Below are positions 1 to 7,002 of a stretch of DNA of 8,789 bases, piece by piece. The notes beneath the pieces are model-generated. The model did no database searches and had not been told where the DNA came from. It saw nothing but the letters and a program-made list of their open reading frames with translations. Source of the DNA: an uncultured Streptococcus sp. (GTDB taxonomy: Bacteria; Bacillota; Bacilli; Lactobacillales; Streptococcaceae); contig NZ_CALTUR010000081.1 of NCBI RefSeq assembly GCF_943912555.1, positions 1 to 8,789 of the forward strand, given 5' to 3'. The position numbers were made by a program, and so were the translations under genes. Numbering within the stretch: the stretch's first letter is position 1; every line of letters starts with the position of its first letter.

Positions 1-394
1 AGGCTTGGGCATATTGGCCAATCAAGAGGGTCAACTGAATATCTGGTAATTCTTGCAAGAGCTGCGGATGCCATTTTTCAGCAAAGCCAGTTCTCGGTGG
101 CAGATCACCTGACTTGCCATGTCCTGGAAAGTAGAAATCCATAGGCAAGACAGCAAAATAGCCTGAATTGTAAAAGGTATCTTCATCCACACCTAGCCAG
201 TCGCGCAAGCGGTCACCACTTTTGTCCTTCCAGTAAAGGCCTGCTTCTTGGGTTTTAAGACCAGGCGCTTGACCGATGATATTGATGCGAGCAGTCTTTG
301 GCGCTGCAAAGAGAGGCTCGATGCCACGCTCTGTATAGGTGGCATTCTGCGGATCCGCCATGATAGCCTGCTTGATTCTTTCGATTTGGGACAT
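1..394 (-). CDS. Uracil-DNA glycosylase superfamily protein, N-terminal 131 residues (partial)
   Basis: The gene reads leftward from an ATG at 394 and runs off the window edge, leaving 131 residues and no C-terminus. A strong GGAGG at 403-407, eight bases before the ATG, fixes the start. The visible part carries the motif IIGQAPG (residues 39-45), followed by a G-L-Y-W...G-D-R-L-R-D-W-L segment (52-67). A later LPPR...KWHPQLL stretch and an LLIGQYAQ strand (about 98-130) follow the order of the family-4-like UDG fold (PF03167). It is not classical family-1 Ung, whose water-activating loop is GQDPYH. The cysteines that bind an iron-sulfur cluster in family-4 enzymes are absent from the visible part. 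Removal of uracil or a related damaged base from DNA is inferred from the superfamily; the second active-site motif lies outside the window. The gene sits directly after the pepV terminator, and I see no promoter of its own. Confidence 0.8.
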   Translation of the reverse strand, partial: MSQIERIKQAIMADPQNATYTERGIEPLFAAPKTARINIIGQAPGLKTQEAGLYWKDKSGDRLRDWLGVDEDTFYNSGYFAVLPMDFYFPGHGKSGDLPPRTGFAEKWHPQLLQELPDIQLTLLIGQYAQA

Positions 395-407
395 CTACTT
401 TTCCTCC

Positions 408-441
408 AAAAAGAAGTCTAAGCATAAGATCTCAGACTTCT
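408..441 (-). terminator. Intrinsic terminator after pepV
   Basis: On the minus strand an 11-pair stem (arms 431-441 and 412-422, one G-U pair, 8-base loop) is followed directly by five T (412-408). It begins 6 bases past the pepV stop. The T run touches the GGAGG ribosome site (407-403) of the next gene, so any readthrough transcript carries this hairpin immediately before that gene's ribosome site. Confidence 0.8.
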
Positions 442-447
442 ATCGTT

Positions 448-1848
448 TTATTTGATCAATTCGTAAATAGCTTCGGCATAGATTGCTGCAGCTCGGAAGA
501 GATCGTCCAAGGCGATAAATTCATTAGCTTGGTGCATGGTGTCAATTGAGTCTGGGAACATGGCACCATAGGCAACACCTCGTTCTAGCAAGCGACCAAA
601 GGTTCCACCACCGATGACTTGCTCATGACCTTTAAGGCCAGTTTGTTTTTCATAAACATTCAACAAGGTTTGCACAAGTGGATCTTCCATTGGCACATAG
701 TGAGGGGTATGACCGTGTTCAGAAAGGCTAACAGAAGCAACTGGCAAGTTTTCAAGGATTGACTTGATTTGTTCTGGACTTGTTCCTTTTGGATAGCGGA
801 TGTTAAGGGCAATGGTATTATCAGCGCTTGTTTCATCGAAGCGGAAGACACCCGCATTCATAGAAAGAGCACCCATCTTTTCATCCACATGAGCAATCTT
901 GAGATTTTCACCCTCATGGTCGTTCAAGAGAATTTTACCAGCGATGTCAAGGTAGTCTTTGGCTGGACCAGCAAAGTCAAACTGGCTAAGGAAGAGGGCT
1001 AGGTAAGTCGCACCATTGACACCAGAAGCAGGCATAGCACCGTGGGCTGATTTACCAATGATCGTCACCTTGTATTGGCCGTTTTCTTCTTGGAGTTCTC
1101 CTCTAAGTTTGTGTTCTGCAACAAAGGCGTCTAGTTTAGCTTGCAAGTCAGCCAAATCACCTGAAATAACTGCTGTTGCTGATTCTGGTACCATGTTTTC
1201 ACGCAAACCACCTGTGAAGCTGTGAAGACGGGCAGCGCCTGTATTTTTACCTGCAAAATGAAGATATTCTGTGATGTTTCCTTTTTCACCGTTGATGATA
1301 GGGAACTCAGCATCTGGGGAGAAACCGAAGTCTGGTTTTGCAAGTCCTACATGTTCAAAATAGTAATCCATGTCTGCCCAGCCTGATTCTTCATCAGTTC
1401 CGACAATAAAGCGAACTTTCTTAGAAGTTGGAAGGCCCAATTCTTTGATGATTTTCAAACCATAGTAACAAGCTGTTGTAGGACCCTTGTCATCTGAAGC
1501 ACCACGCGCGTAGAGGCGACCATCTTTGATAGTTGGTGTGTAAGGGTCTGTGTCCCAACCACTACCAGCTGGCACCACGTCCATGTGGGCAAAGATTCCG
1601 AGAACTTCTTCTCCATCACCAAACTCAAAATGTCCTGCGTAGTTGTCAACATTTTTAGTTGGATAACCATCACGGTCTGCGATTTCAAGGAATTTCTCCA
1701 AGGCTTTTACTGGACCAGGCCCAAATGGATGTTCAGCATCAACCTTGCTGTCATCACGTTCTGAGTTGATTTCCAAAAGGCTAAACAAGTCAGCCAAGAG
1801 GTCTTCTTTGCGTTTTTCTACTTCTGCTGTAAAATCAATTGCTGTCAT
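448..1848 (-). CDS. pepV: M20 family dinuclear-zinc dipeptidase PepV
   Basis: This 466-residue protein is a cytoplasmic aminopeptidase-type dipeptidase. It hydrolyses dipeptides, including beta-Ala dipeptides in the known Lactobacillus enzyme, in the last step of peptide use. The M20 metal site is complete: H88 and D90 in AHMDVV, D120 in GASDDKG, the pair E153/E154 in GTDEESGW, D179 in SPDAEFP, and H439 in DTMHQANEF. These positions agree closely with those I remember for Lactobacillus delbrueckii PepV. The lid domain (about residues 190-380) lies between the two halves of the catalytic domain, as usual. The ATG is preceded by an AAGGAAG ribosome site (about 1854-1860) that starts right after the nitroreductase stop. 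Only 12 bases separate the genes, so the two are probably cotranscribed, with pepV last before the terminator at 408-441. Nothing looks broken. Confidence 0.95.
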   Translation of the reverse strand: MTAIDFTAEVEKRKEDLLADLFSLLEINSERDDSKVDAEHPFGPGPVKALEKFLEIADRDGYPTKNVDNYAGHFEFGDGEEVLGIFAHMDVVPAGSGWDTDPYTPTIKDGRLYARGASDDKGPTTACYYGLKIIKELGLPTSKKVRFIVGTDEESGWADMDYYFEHVGLAKPDFGFSPDAEFPIINGEKGNITEYLHFAGKNTGAARLHSFTGGLRENMVPESATAVISGDLADLQAKLDAFVAEHKLRGELQEENGQYKVTIIGKSAHGAMPASGVNGATYLALFLSQFDFAGPAKDYLDIAGKILLNDHEGENLKIAHVDEKMGALSMNAGVFRFDETSADNTIALNIRYPKGTSPEQIKSILENLPVASVSLSEHGHTPHYVPMEDPLVQTLLNVYEKQTGLKGHEQVIGGGTFGRLLERGVAYGAMFPDSIDTMHQANEFIALDDLFRAAAIYAEAIYELIK

Positions 1849-1860
1849 ATTATCTTCCTT

Positions 1861-2466
1861 CTATCTTTTCTCGATGATTTCATCTACTGGCAAGCGGTAG
1901 CTTGGTTCCAATTTTTCATCTGTGTAACCCACTGTAATTAAGAGTTCTGGACGGAAACGATCTTCGATATCCAAAACTTCGTTGACTTTTGATTTGTCAA
2001 AACCAAGTATAAGATTTGAGCCAATTCCTTGGTCTGTAAGAGCGAGAATCAAGTTCATGGCAACCAAACCTGCATTGAGGGCTAGGTAGTCACTGACCTG
2101 TTGTTCATTGTAACGGGCAAATTCAGCTGGCAAATTTTTCATGAAGTATTGTAGTTGCTCTTCTGAGAAATTCTTTGCCCCACCAACACGGGCGATCTTG
2201 CGAGCGCGTTTGGCAAGGTCCGTATCTGTAAACAAGGCAATGGTTACAGGCGCTGATGATACCTGCTCAAAGTTGGAACCATAAGCCAATTTTGCCAGTT
2301 CAGCATTTCTCTCCCGAACCACTACAAATTTCCAAGGCTGGCTGTTGTGGGCGCTTGGCGCCAAGGTTGCAATTTCGATAGCCGTACGCACATCTTTGGG
2401 ATCAACTGGCTTATCAATGAACTGCTTGGTCGCATGACGTTTTTTGTTTAATTCAAGAAATTTCAT
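1861..2466 (-). CDS. Nitroreductase family protein (FMN-dependent oxidoreductase)
   Basis: The gene encodes 201 residues, a full-length single-domain member of the nitroreductase fold (PF00881). Family members bind FMN as homodimers and use NAD(P)H to reduce nitro compounds, quinones or flavins; the physiological substrate here is unknown. FMN-phosphate contacts expected near the N-terminus are present (R10, H11 in KKRHATK). They are followed by the family signature APSAHNSQPW (36-45) and the C-terminal GIGSNLILGF segment (147-156). The ATG at 2466 has AAGGAAA upstream at a normal distance. It is the first gene of a two-gene minus-strand unit with pepV, 12 bases apart, read from the extended -10 promoter at 2499-2507. 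No cysteine is present and no signal peptide is seen, so it is cytoplasmic. Assignment to a named type (NfsA, NfsB or other) cannot be made from motifs alone. Confidence 0.9.
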   Translation of the reverse strand: MKFLELNKKRHATKQFIDKPVDPKDVRTAIEIATLAPSAHNSQPWKFVVVRERNAELAKLAYGSNFEQVSSAPVTIALFTDTDLAKRARKIARVGGAKNFSEEQLQYFMKNLPAEFARYNEQQVSDYLALNAGLVAMNLILALTDQGIGSNLILGFDKSKVNEVLDIEDRFRPELLITVGYTDEKLEPSYRLPVDEIIEKR

Positions 2467-2498
2467 AATCGATTTCCTTTTCTAATTCTACTGCTTCC

Positions 2499-2527
2499 AT
2501 TTTACCATATTTTGAAAGAGCTTGCAG
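2499..2527 (-). promoter_or_regulatory. Extended -10 promoter for nitroreductase-pepV
   Basis: On the minus strand TGG followed by TAAAAT (2507-2499) forms an extended -10, five of six to consensus. A weak -35 (CTGCAA, 2527-2522) stands 17 bases upstream. A start near 2492 would give a leader of about 26 bases containing the AAGGAAA ribosome site. The call is from pattern only. Confidence 0.5.
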
Positions 2528-2545
2528 GGATTTTTCATGATTAAG

Positions 2546-2570
2546 ATTTTTTATTACAGCCATAAAAAAT
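2546..2570. repeat. Perfect A/T inverted repeat between divergent promoters
   Basis: ATTTTTTAT (2546-2554) and ATAAAAAAT (2562-2570) are exact reverse complements around a 7-base spacer. The repeat lies between the two divergent candidate promoters, just upstream of the -35 for the plus-strand gene. It has no G or C in the stem, so a terminator role is unlikely. A protein-binding site or bent, easily melted DNA is possible; so is chance in AT-rich DNA. Confidence 0.4.
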
Positions 2571-2575
2571 ATATA

Positions 2576-2605
2576 TTGGTTCATCGGGAAATTTTCTGAT
2601 AAACT
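2576..2605 (+). promoter_or_regulatory. Candidate promoter for the ABC binding protein gene
   Basis: TGA followed by TAAACT (2597-2605) resembles an extended -10. A TTGGTT (2576-2581) stands 18 bases upstream as a possible -35. The predicted start near 2611 leaves a leader of about 26 bases with GGAG at 2628-2631. The match is moderate. Confidence 0.35.
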
Positions 2606-2636
2606 AGCAGATAACTTACATTTGAATGGAGACATT

Positions 2637-3437
2637 ATGAAAAAATTTAGCCTATTACTAGCCATCCTACCATTTTTGGTTGCCTGCGGGAATCAAGCCA
2701 CACCTAAAGAGACTAGTTCTCAAAAGACAATCGTCGTTGCCACAGCTGGCGATGTGCCGCCATTTGACTACGAAGATAAGGGCAATCTAACAGGCTTCGA
2801 TATCGAAGTTCTGAAAGCAGTGGATGAAAAACTCAGCGACTACGAGATTCAATTCCAAAGAACTGCCTGGGAGAGTATCTTCCCAGGACTTGATTCTGGT
2901 CACTATCAAGCCGCAGCCAATAACTTGAGTTATACAAAAGAGCGTGCTGAAAAATACCTTTACTCACTCCCAATTTCGAACAATCCCCTCGTCCTTGTCA
3001 GCAACAAGAAAAATCCTCTGACTTCACTTGACCAAATCGCTGGCAAAACAACACAGGAGGATACTGGAACTTCAAACGCTCAATTCATCAATAACTGGAA
3101 TCAAAAACACACTGACAATCCCGCTACTATCGATTTTTCTGGCGAGGATATCGGTAAACGAATCTTAGACCTCTCTAACGGTGAATTTGATTTCCTAGTT
3201 TTTGACAAGGTATCGGTTCAAAAGATTATCAAGGACCGTGGCTTAGATCTCTCAGTCGTTGATTTACCTTCTGCCGATAGCCCCAACAACTATATCGTTT
3301 TCTCAAACGACCAAAAAGAGTTTAAAGATAAATTTGATAAAGCGCTCAAAGAACTCTACCAAGATGGAACCCTTGAAAAACTCAGCAATACTTATCTAGG
3401 TGGTTCTTATCTCCCAGATAAATCTCAGTTACAGTAA
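2637..3437 (+). CDS. Amino-acid ABC transporter substrate-binding lipoprotein (family 3)
   Basis: This 266-residue secreted lipoprotein should capture an amino acid outside the membrane and pass it to an ABC permease. Residues 1-17 form a lipoprotein signal: MKK, a hydrophobic stretch, then the lipobox LVAC with the lipidated cysteine at C17. A short linker rich in T, K and S follows, then the SBP_bac_3 fold (PF00497). Its signature is GFDIEVLKAV (53-62), with a likely ligand-contact arginine at R103 in SYTKERAEKY and a GTSNAQF loop (144-150). The ATG at 2637 is chosen because GGAG lies five bases before it; an in-frame TTG at 2622 has no ribosome site and would displace the signal peptide. 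No permease or ATPase gene is adjacent in the window, so it must work with partners encoded elsewhere. The ligand cannot be told from sequence alone. It is the only plus-strand gene here. Confidence 0.92.
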   Translation: MKKFSLLLAILPFLVACGNQATPKETSSQKTIVVATAGDVPPFDYEDKGNLTGFDIEVLKAVDEKLSDYEIQFQRTAWESIFPGLDSGHYQAAANNLSYTKERAEKYLYSLPISNNPLVLVSNKKNPLTSLDQIAGKTTQEDTGTSNAQFINNWNQKHTDNPATIDFSGEDIGKRILDLSNGEFDFLVFDKVSVQKIIKDRGLDLSVVDLPSADSPNNYIVFSNDQKEFKDKFDKALKELYQDGTLEKLSNTYLGGSYLPDKSQLQ

Positions 3438-3442
3438 GATAT

Positions 3443-3477
3443 ACTAAAAGCGATTGGATCAGCCAATCGTTTTTAGT
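3443..3477. terminator. Bidirectional terminator between convergent genes
   Basis: Arms at 3443-3457 and 3463-3477 form a 15-pair stem with one G-U pair and a 5-base loop. A T-rich tail is present on both strands (TTTTTAGTTT to the right, CTTTTAGT to the left). It lies 5 bases after the binding-protein stop and 34 bases after the uvrC stop, so it can end both transcripts. Confidence 0.88.
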
Positions 3478-3511
3478 TTAAATAATTCTATTCAGGTAAA
3501 GAAGCTTGTTT

Positions 3512-5353
3512 CTAATCATGTCCAGTTTCCGTTTGGTATTCTACTCTTTCTTCCGCTACTTGAGCTAATTCCATTGCCTCCTGCGGGTTCAACTTCCTCT
3601 GCACAGCTTCTGCTACTACTCTTGGTACTCCAACTTCGACAATCTCATCCACACTGGCTTCCTTGATTTTGGTCAGAGACTTGAAATGCTTCATGAGATT
3701 CTGCTTGCGTTTAGGTCCCAGACCGTCAATTCCATCCAGTTGTGATGAAAAGGAATTTTTGGAGCGCAGTTGGCGATGGAAAGTGATAGCAAAGCGGTGC
3801 ACCTCATCTTGAATGCGTTGGAGGAGAAAAAATTCCTGAGAATTTCGAGATAACTCCACCACCTCAAGCGGATCTCCAAAGAGCAATTCATGGGTTTGGT
3901 GCTTGTCATTTTTTTGCAAACCTGCAATGGGAATATCCAGACCCAGTTCTTCTTGAATGACCTGCTTGGCGATATTGACCTGACCTTGCCCCCCATCAAT
4001 CACAATCAAATCTGGAGGAGTCAAACCGTCACGCTGTACTCGACCATAGCGTCTGCGAATGACTTCTCTCATACTGGCATAGTCGTCTGGCCCGACTACG
4101 GTCTTGATTTTATACTTACGGTAATCTTTTTTACTTGGTTTGCCGTTGACAAAGACCACCATGGCTGAAACAGGACTGGTCCCCATGATGTTGGAGTTAT
4201 CGAAGGACTCAATGCGAACTGGAGTTGGGATTTGAAGCAAGCGTCCTAGATTTTCAATAGCCCCTTGTGTCTTTTCGACAGATTTCTCTAGCAGGTTGAA
4301 TTTCTGCTCTAGGCTAACTCGGGCATTTTTTATAGCTAGATTGACCAGCTGTTTTTTCTCTCCACGCTGGGGTTTGAGAATCTTGGTGTCTACCAAGGCC
4401 TTGACAGCTTCTTCGTCAATATCCTGCGGAATCAGCACCTCATTGGGCACCAGGTGGGATTTTTCTTGATAGAATTGTCCCACATAGGTCAAGAAGTCCT
4501 CATCTGGATCATTGTAGTAAGGGAAGAGATTGACATCGCGCTCAATAAGCTTGCCCTGACGGACAAAGAAAACCTGAACACACATCCAGCCCTTGTCCAC
4601 ATAGTAGCCAAAGACATCGCGATTTTGGAGATCCTTAGCCATGACCCGTTGCTTGATTCGAAGCGTTCCAATGGCCTGAATCAGATCACGATATTCCGCT
4701 GCACGTTCAAACTCCATAGACTGGGCTGCAACTGCCATTTTGCCCTTGAGGTCATCGATGATTTTATCATCCTGCCCTTTCAGAAAATCAGAGACCTCCT
4801 GAGACATAGACTTGAAATAGGCCTCATCTTTCTTACAGATGGTGTGGGCCATACACTGGCCGATATGGTAGTAAAAACAGACCTTAGAAGGTGGATTGGT
4901 ACACTTTCTAAAAGGGAAAATTCGATCCAGCAACCGCTTGATTTCATTGGCTGCTCCCACATCTGGATAGGGACCAAAGTAGAGACCTCCGTCCTTCTTG
5001 ACCTGTCGGGTAATAATCAAACGAGGATAGCGCTCATTAGTGATTTTGATGAAGGGATAGGACTTATCATCCTTGAGCATGATATTGTACTTGGGCTTGT
5101 TTTCCTTTATCAGGTTGATTTCTAGGAGAAGGGCCTCAATATTGGACTCCGTAACAATAAATTCAAAATCCACAATTTCAGACACCAAGGCCTCTGTCTT
5201 GGTATCGTGACTCCCACGGAAATAGGACCTCACGCGGTTGCGCAGGTTTTTAGCCTTTCCTACATAGATAATGGTGCCGTTTTTATCCTTGTGAATGTAG
5301 CAACCAGGGCTGGTTGGCAAGAGCTCTAGTTTTGATTTAATCATGTTGTTCAT
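3512..5353 (-). CDS. uvrC: Excinuclease ABC subunit C (UvrC)
   Basis: UvrC makes both incisions around a bulky DNA lesion after UvrA and UvrB have located it. The 613 residues show the full domain order. First is a GIY-YIG nuclease (Y19, Y30-V-G32, R40, likely catalytic E78) for the 3' cut. Then come four cysteines, C151, C159, C167 and C173, matching the cluster that binds iron-sulfur in studied UvrC proteins, and a UVR helix pair (about 198-230) that contacts UvrB. The RNase H-like endonuclease for the 5' cut follows, with D385, D424, D453 in [10 protein letters not shown] and H519 in DEVHRFA. Tandem helix-hairpin-helix motifs (539-559, 573-588) end it. I chose the ATG at 5353 because the pneumococcal protein, as I recall it, begins MNN with leucine at position 4; the second ATG at 5344 is an alternative. 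There is no normal ribosome site before either, and a -10 box ends six bases before the ATG. Confidence 0.97.
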   Translation of the reverse strand: MNNMIKSKLELLPTSPGCYIHKDKNGTIIYVGKAKNLRNRVRSYFRGSHDTKTEALVSEIVDFEFIVTESNIEALLLEINLIKENKPKYNIMLKDDKSYPFIKITNERYPRLIITRQVKKDGGLYFGPYPDVGAANEIKRLLDRIFPFRKCTNPPSKVCFYYHIGQCMAHTICKKDEAYFKSMSQEVSDFLKGQDDKIIDDLKGKMAVAAQSMEFERAAEYRDLIQAIGTLRIKQRVMAKDLQNRDVFGYYVDKGWMCVQVFFVRQGKLIERDVNLFPYYNDPDEDFLTYVGQFYQEKSHLVPNEVLIPQDIDEEAVKALVDTKILKPQRGEKKQLVNLAIKNARVSLEQKFNLLEKSVEKTQGAIENLGRLLQIPTPVRIESFDNSNIMGTSPVSAMVVFVNGKPSKKDYRKYKIKTVVGPDDYASMREVIRRRYGRVQRDGLTPPDLIVIDGGQGQVNIAKQVIQEELGLDIPIAGLQKNDKHQTHELLFGDPLEVVELSRNSQEFFLLQRIQDEVHRFAITFHRQLRSKNSFSSQLDGIDGLGPKRKQNLMKHFKSLTKIKEASVDEIVEVGVPRVVAEAVQRKLNPQEAMELAQVAEERVEYQTETGHD

Positions 5354-5359
5354 AATTCC

Positions 5360-5368
5360 ATTATAGCA
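5360..5368 (-). promoter_or_regulatory. Perfect extended -10 promoter directly before uvrC
   Basis: On the minus strand TGC is followed by a perfect TATAAT (5365-5360). There is no good -35, but extended -10 promoters in streptococci often lack one. Only six bases, GGAATT, separate the TATAAT from the uvrC ATG. Transcription from it is therefore expected to begin at, or within a base or two of, the start codon. Confidence 0.65.
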
Positions 5369-5396
5369 AAAAAGTAGGGAAAGATAGTCCCCTACT
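5368..5396 (-). terminator. Intrinsic terminator of the metalloprotease gene
   Basis: On the minus strand AGTAGGG (5396-5390) pairs with CCCTACT (5379-5373). A further G-U and A-U pair close the 6-base loop, and six T follow (5373-5368). The TAG stop of the metalloprotease is inside the first arm, and the last T is the T of the uvrC extended -10. Confidence 0.75.
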
Positions 5397-6093
5397 CCTT
5401 GGTCTCATATAATTTTCGAAGGTTTGTAACATCCTCTTCCTGAATACCATAAAAAGAACCTGCAGGTTGCATCACAGACTTCTCATCTGTATGGTCCAAG
5501 CCGATCGCATGACCTAACTCATGTTCTGCCGTATGAACAAGGCGCTCATAGGAATAGCCAAAGTCAGGATTGGACAGATAATAGTGATTCAACCGCACCG
5601 TGACAGACAAGAATTGACCCGTCAAGAGATTGGTCTGACTTTCCGCCTCTCCTGCCACAGGAGTGTTTCCATCGTTCATCTCCGTAGCCGTAATATCTGC
5701 CTTGCTGGCCTCAGTCACGAGTTCAAAATTAAAAGCACCAGTTTGATTCCAATTCTGAATCGCTTCTAAATACGCCTCTTGAAATCCTGAATCCATCTGC
5801 GGATCTAGGTAAATACGAGCAGAAGCCTGCGGCCACCTTCCTTCAGAGTGTTGATGGCTATCTGTCTGGTTCAACTTAGGCAGTTGCCCTGTTTTTTCCC
5901 ATTGGTCGATACTTTGTTGACCAATTTTTACTGACCGTTCTGCTTGCTTTAGTGCTCCTTGAAAATCACCGTTCAGATACCAGAGAAGTCCAAAAGCAAA
6001 AGCACACAAAAGAAAAGCTATCCAAACTAGACGCCAAAACAAACGCCACACAAAAGAAAAGAAAGCCCCTATCAAACGAAAAATCCAGCGCAT
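5392..6093 (-). CDS. Membrane-anchored matrixin-like zinc metalloprotease
   Basis: The 233 residues give a type II membrane protein. A short basic N-terminus (R2, R6) leads into a long W/F/L-rich hydrophobic stretch (about residues 3-38, broken by R9, R17 and R21 on my rough numbering). The remainder should face outside. The C-terminal domain carries the extended zinc motif [11 protein letters not shown] (191-201): ligands H191, H195 and H201, catalytic E192, and a Met-turn at M208 in SVMQPAG. This is the metzincin/M10 pattern; the substrate is unknown. I start it at the ATG at 6093, which has AAAGGTGGAG just upstream. An in-frame TTG at 6114 would add seven residues but overlaps that ribosome site. 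It lies 62 bases after estA with no strong terminator between, so readthrough is likely, and it ends in a terminator fused to the uvrC promoter. No propeptide cysteine switch is seen. Confidence 0.85.
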   Translation of the reverse strand: MRWIFRLIGAFFSFVWRLFWRLVWIAFLLCAFAFGLLWYLNGDFQGALKQAERSVKIGQQSIDQWEKTGQLPKLNQTDSHQHSEGRWPQASARIYLDPQMDSGFQEAYLEAIQNWNQTGAFNFELVTEASKADITATEMNDGNTPVAGEAESQTNLLTGQFLSVTVRLNHYYLSNPDFGYSYERLVHTAEHELGHAIGLDHTDEKSVMQPAGSFYGIQEEDVTNLRKLYETKE

Positions 6094-6123
6094 GTCTCTC
6101 CACCTTTCTAGCAAATAAAGTCT

Positions 6124-6129
6124 ATTTTA
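6124..6129 (-). promoter_or_regulatory. Possible -10 box for the metalloprotease gene
   Basis: TAAAAT on the minus strand (five of six to consensus) would place a start near 6117, about 24 bases before the ATG. No convincing -35 or TG extension is present. The gene may instead be read through from estA. Confidence 0.25.
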
Positions 6130-6155
6130 CTAAAACAAGCTGAAAGAAAGCTAAA

Positions 6156-6986
<831 letters not shown>

Positions 6987-7002
6987 CTATTTATTTCAAC
7001 AA

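Noticed and set aside
2622..2636. Upstream TTG start for the binding lipoprotein
   Set aside because: It lacks a ribosome site and would put five extra residues before a normal MKK lipoprotein signal; the ATG at 2637 has GGAG at proper spacing.
2453..2665. Minus-strand open frame of 70 codons spanning the divergent intergenic region
   Set aside because: It overlaps the start of the lipoprotein gene and the nitroreductase start, covers both promoters, and its translation has no recognisable feature.
3454..3666. Plus-strand open frame of 70 codons after the binding-protein gene
   Set aside because: It begins inside the terminator stem and runs antisense into the uvrC 3' end; low-complexity leucine/proline content suggests no real protein.
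4454..5125. Long plus-strand open frame of 223 codons
   Set aside because: It lies wholly antisense to the well-supported uvrC coding sequence, has no recognisable domain, and is explained by the codon pattern of the opposite strand.
6094..6114. Upstream TTG start for the metalloprotease
   Set aside because: The stretch contains the AAAGGTGGAG ribosome site of the ATG at 6093, so it is leader rather than coding.
6132..6153. Possible hairpin after estA (AGCT arms)
   Set aside because: Only four base pairs and a poor T run; too weak to call a terminator.
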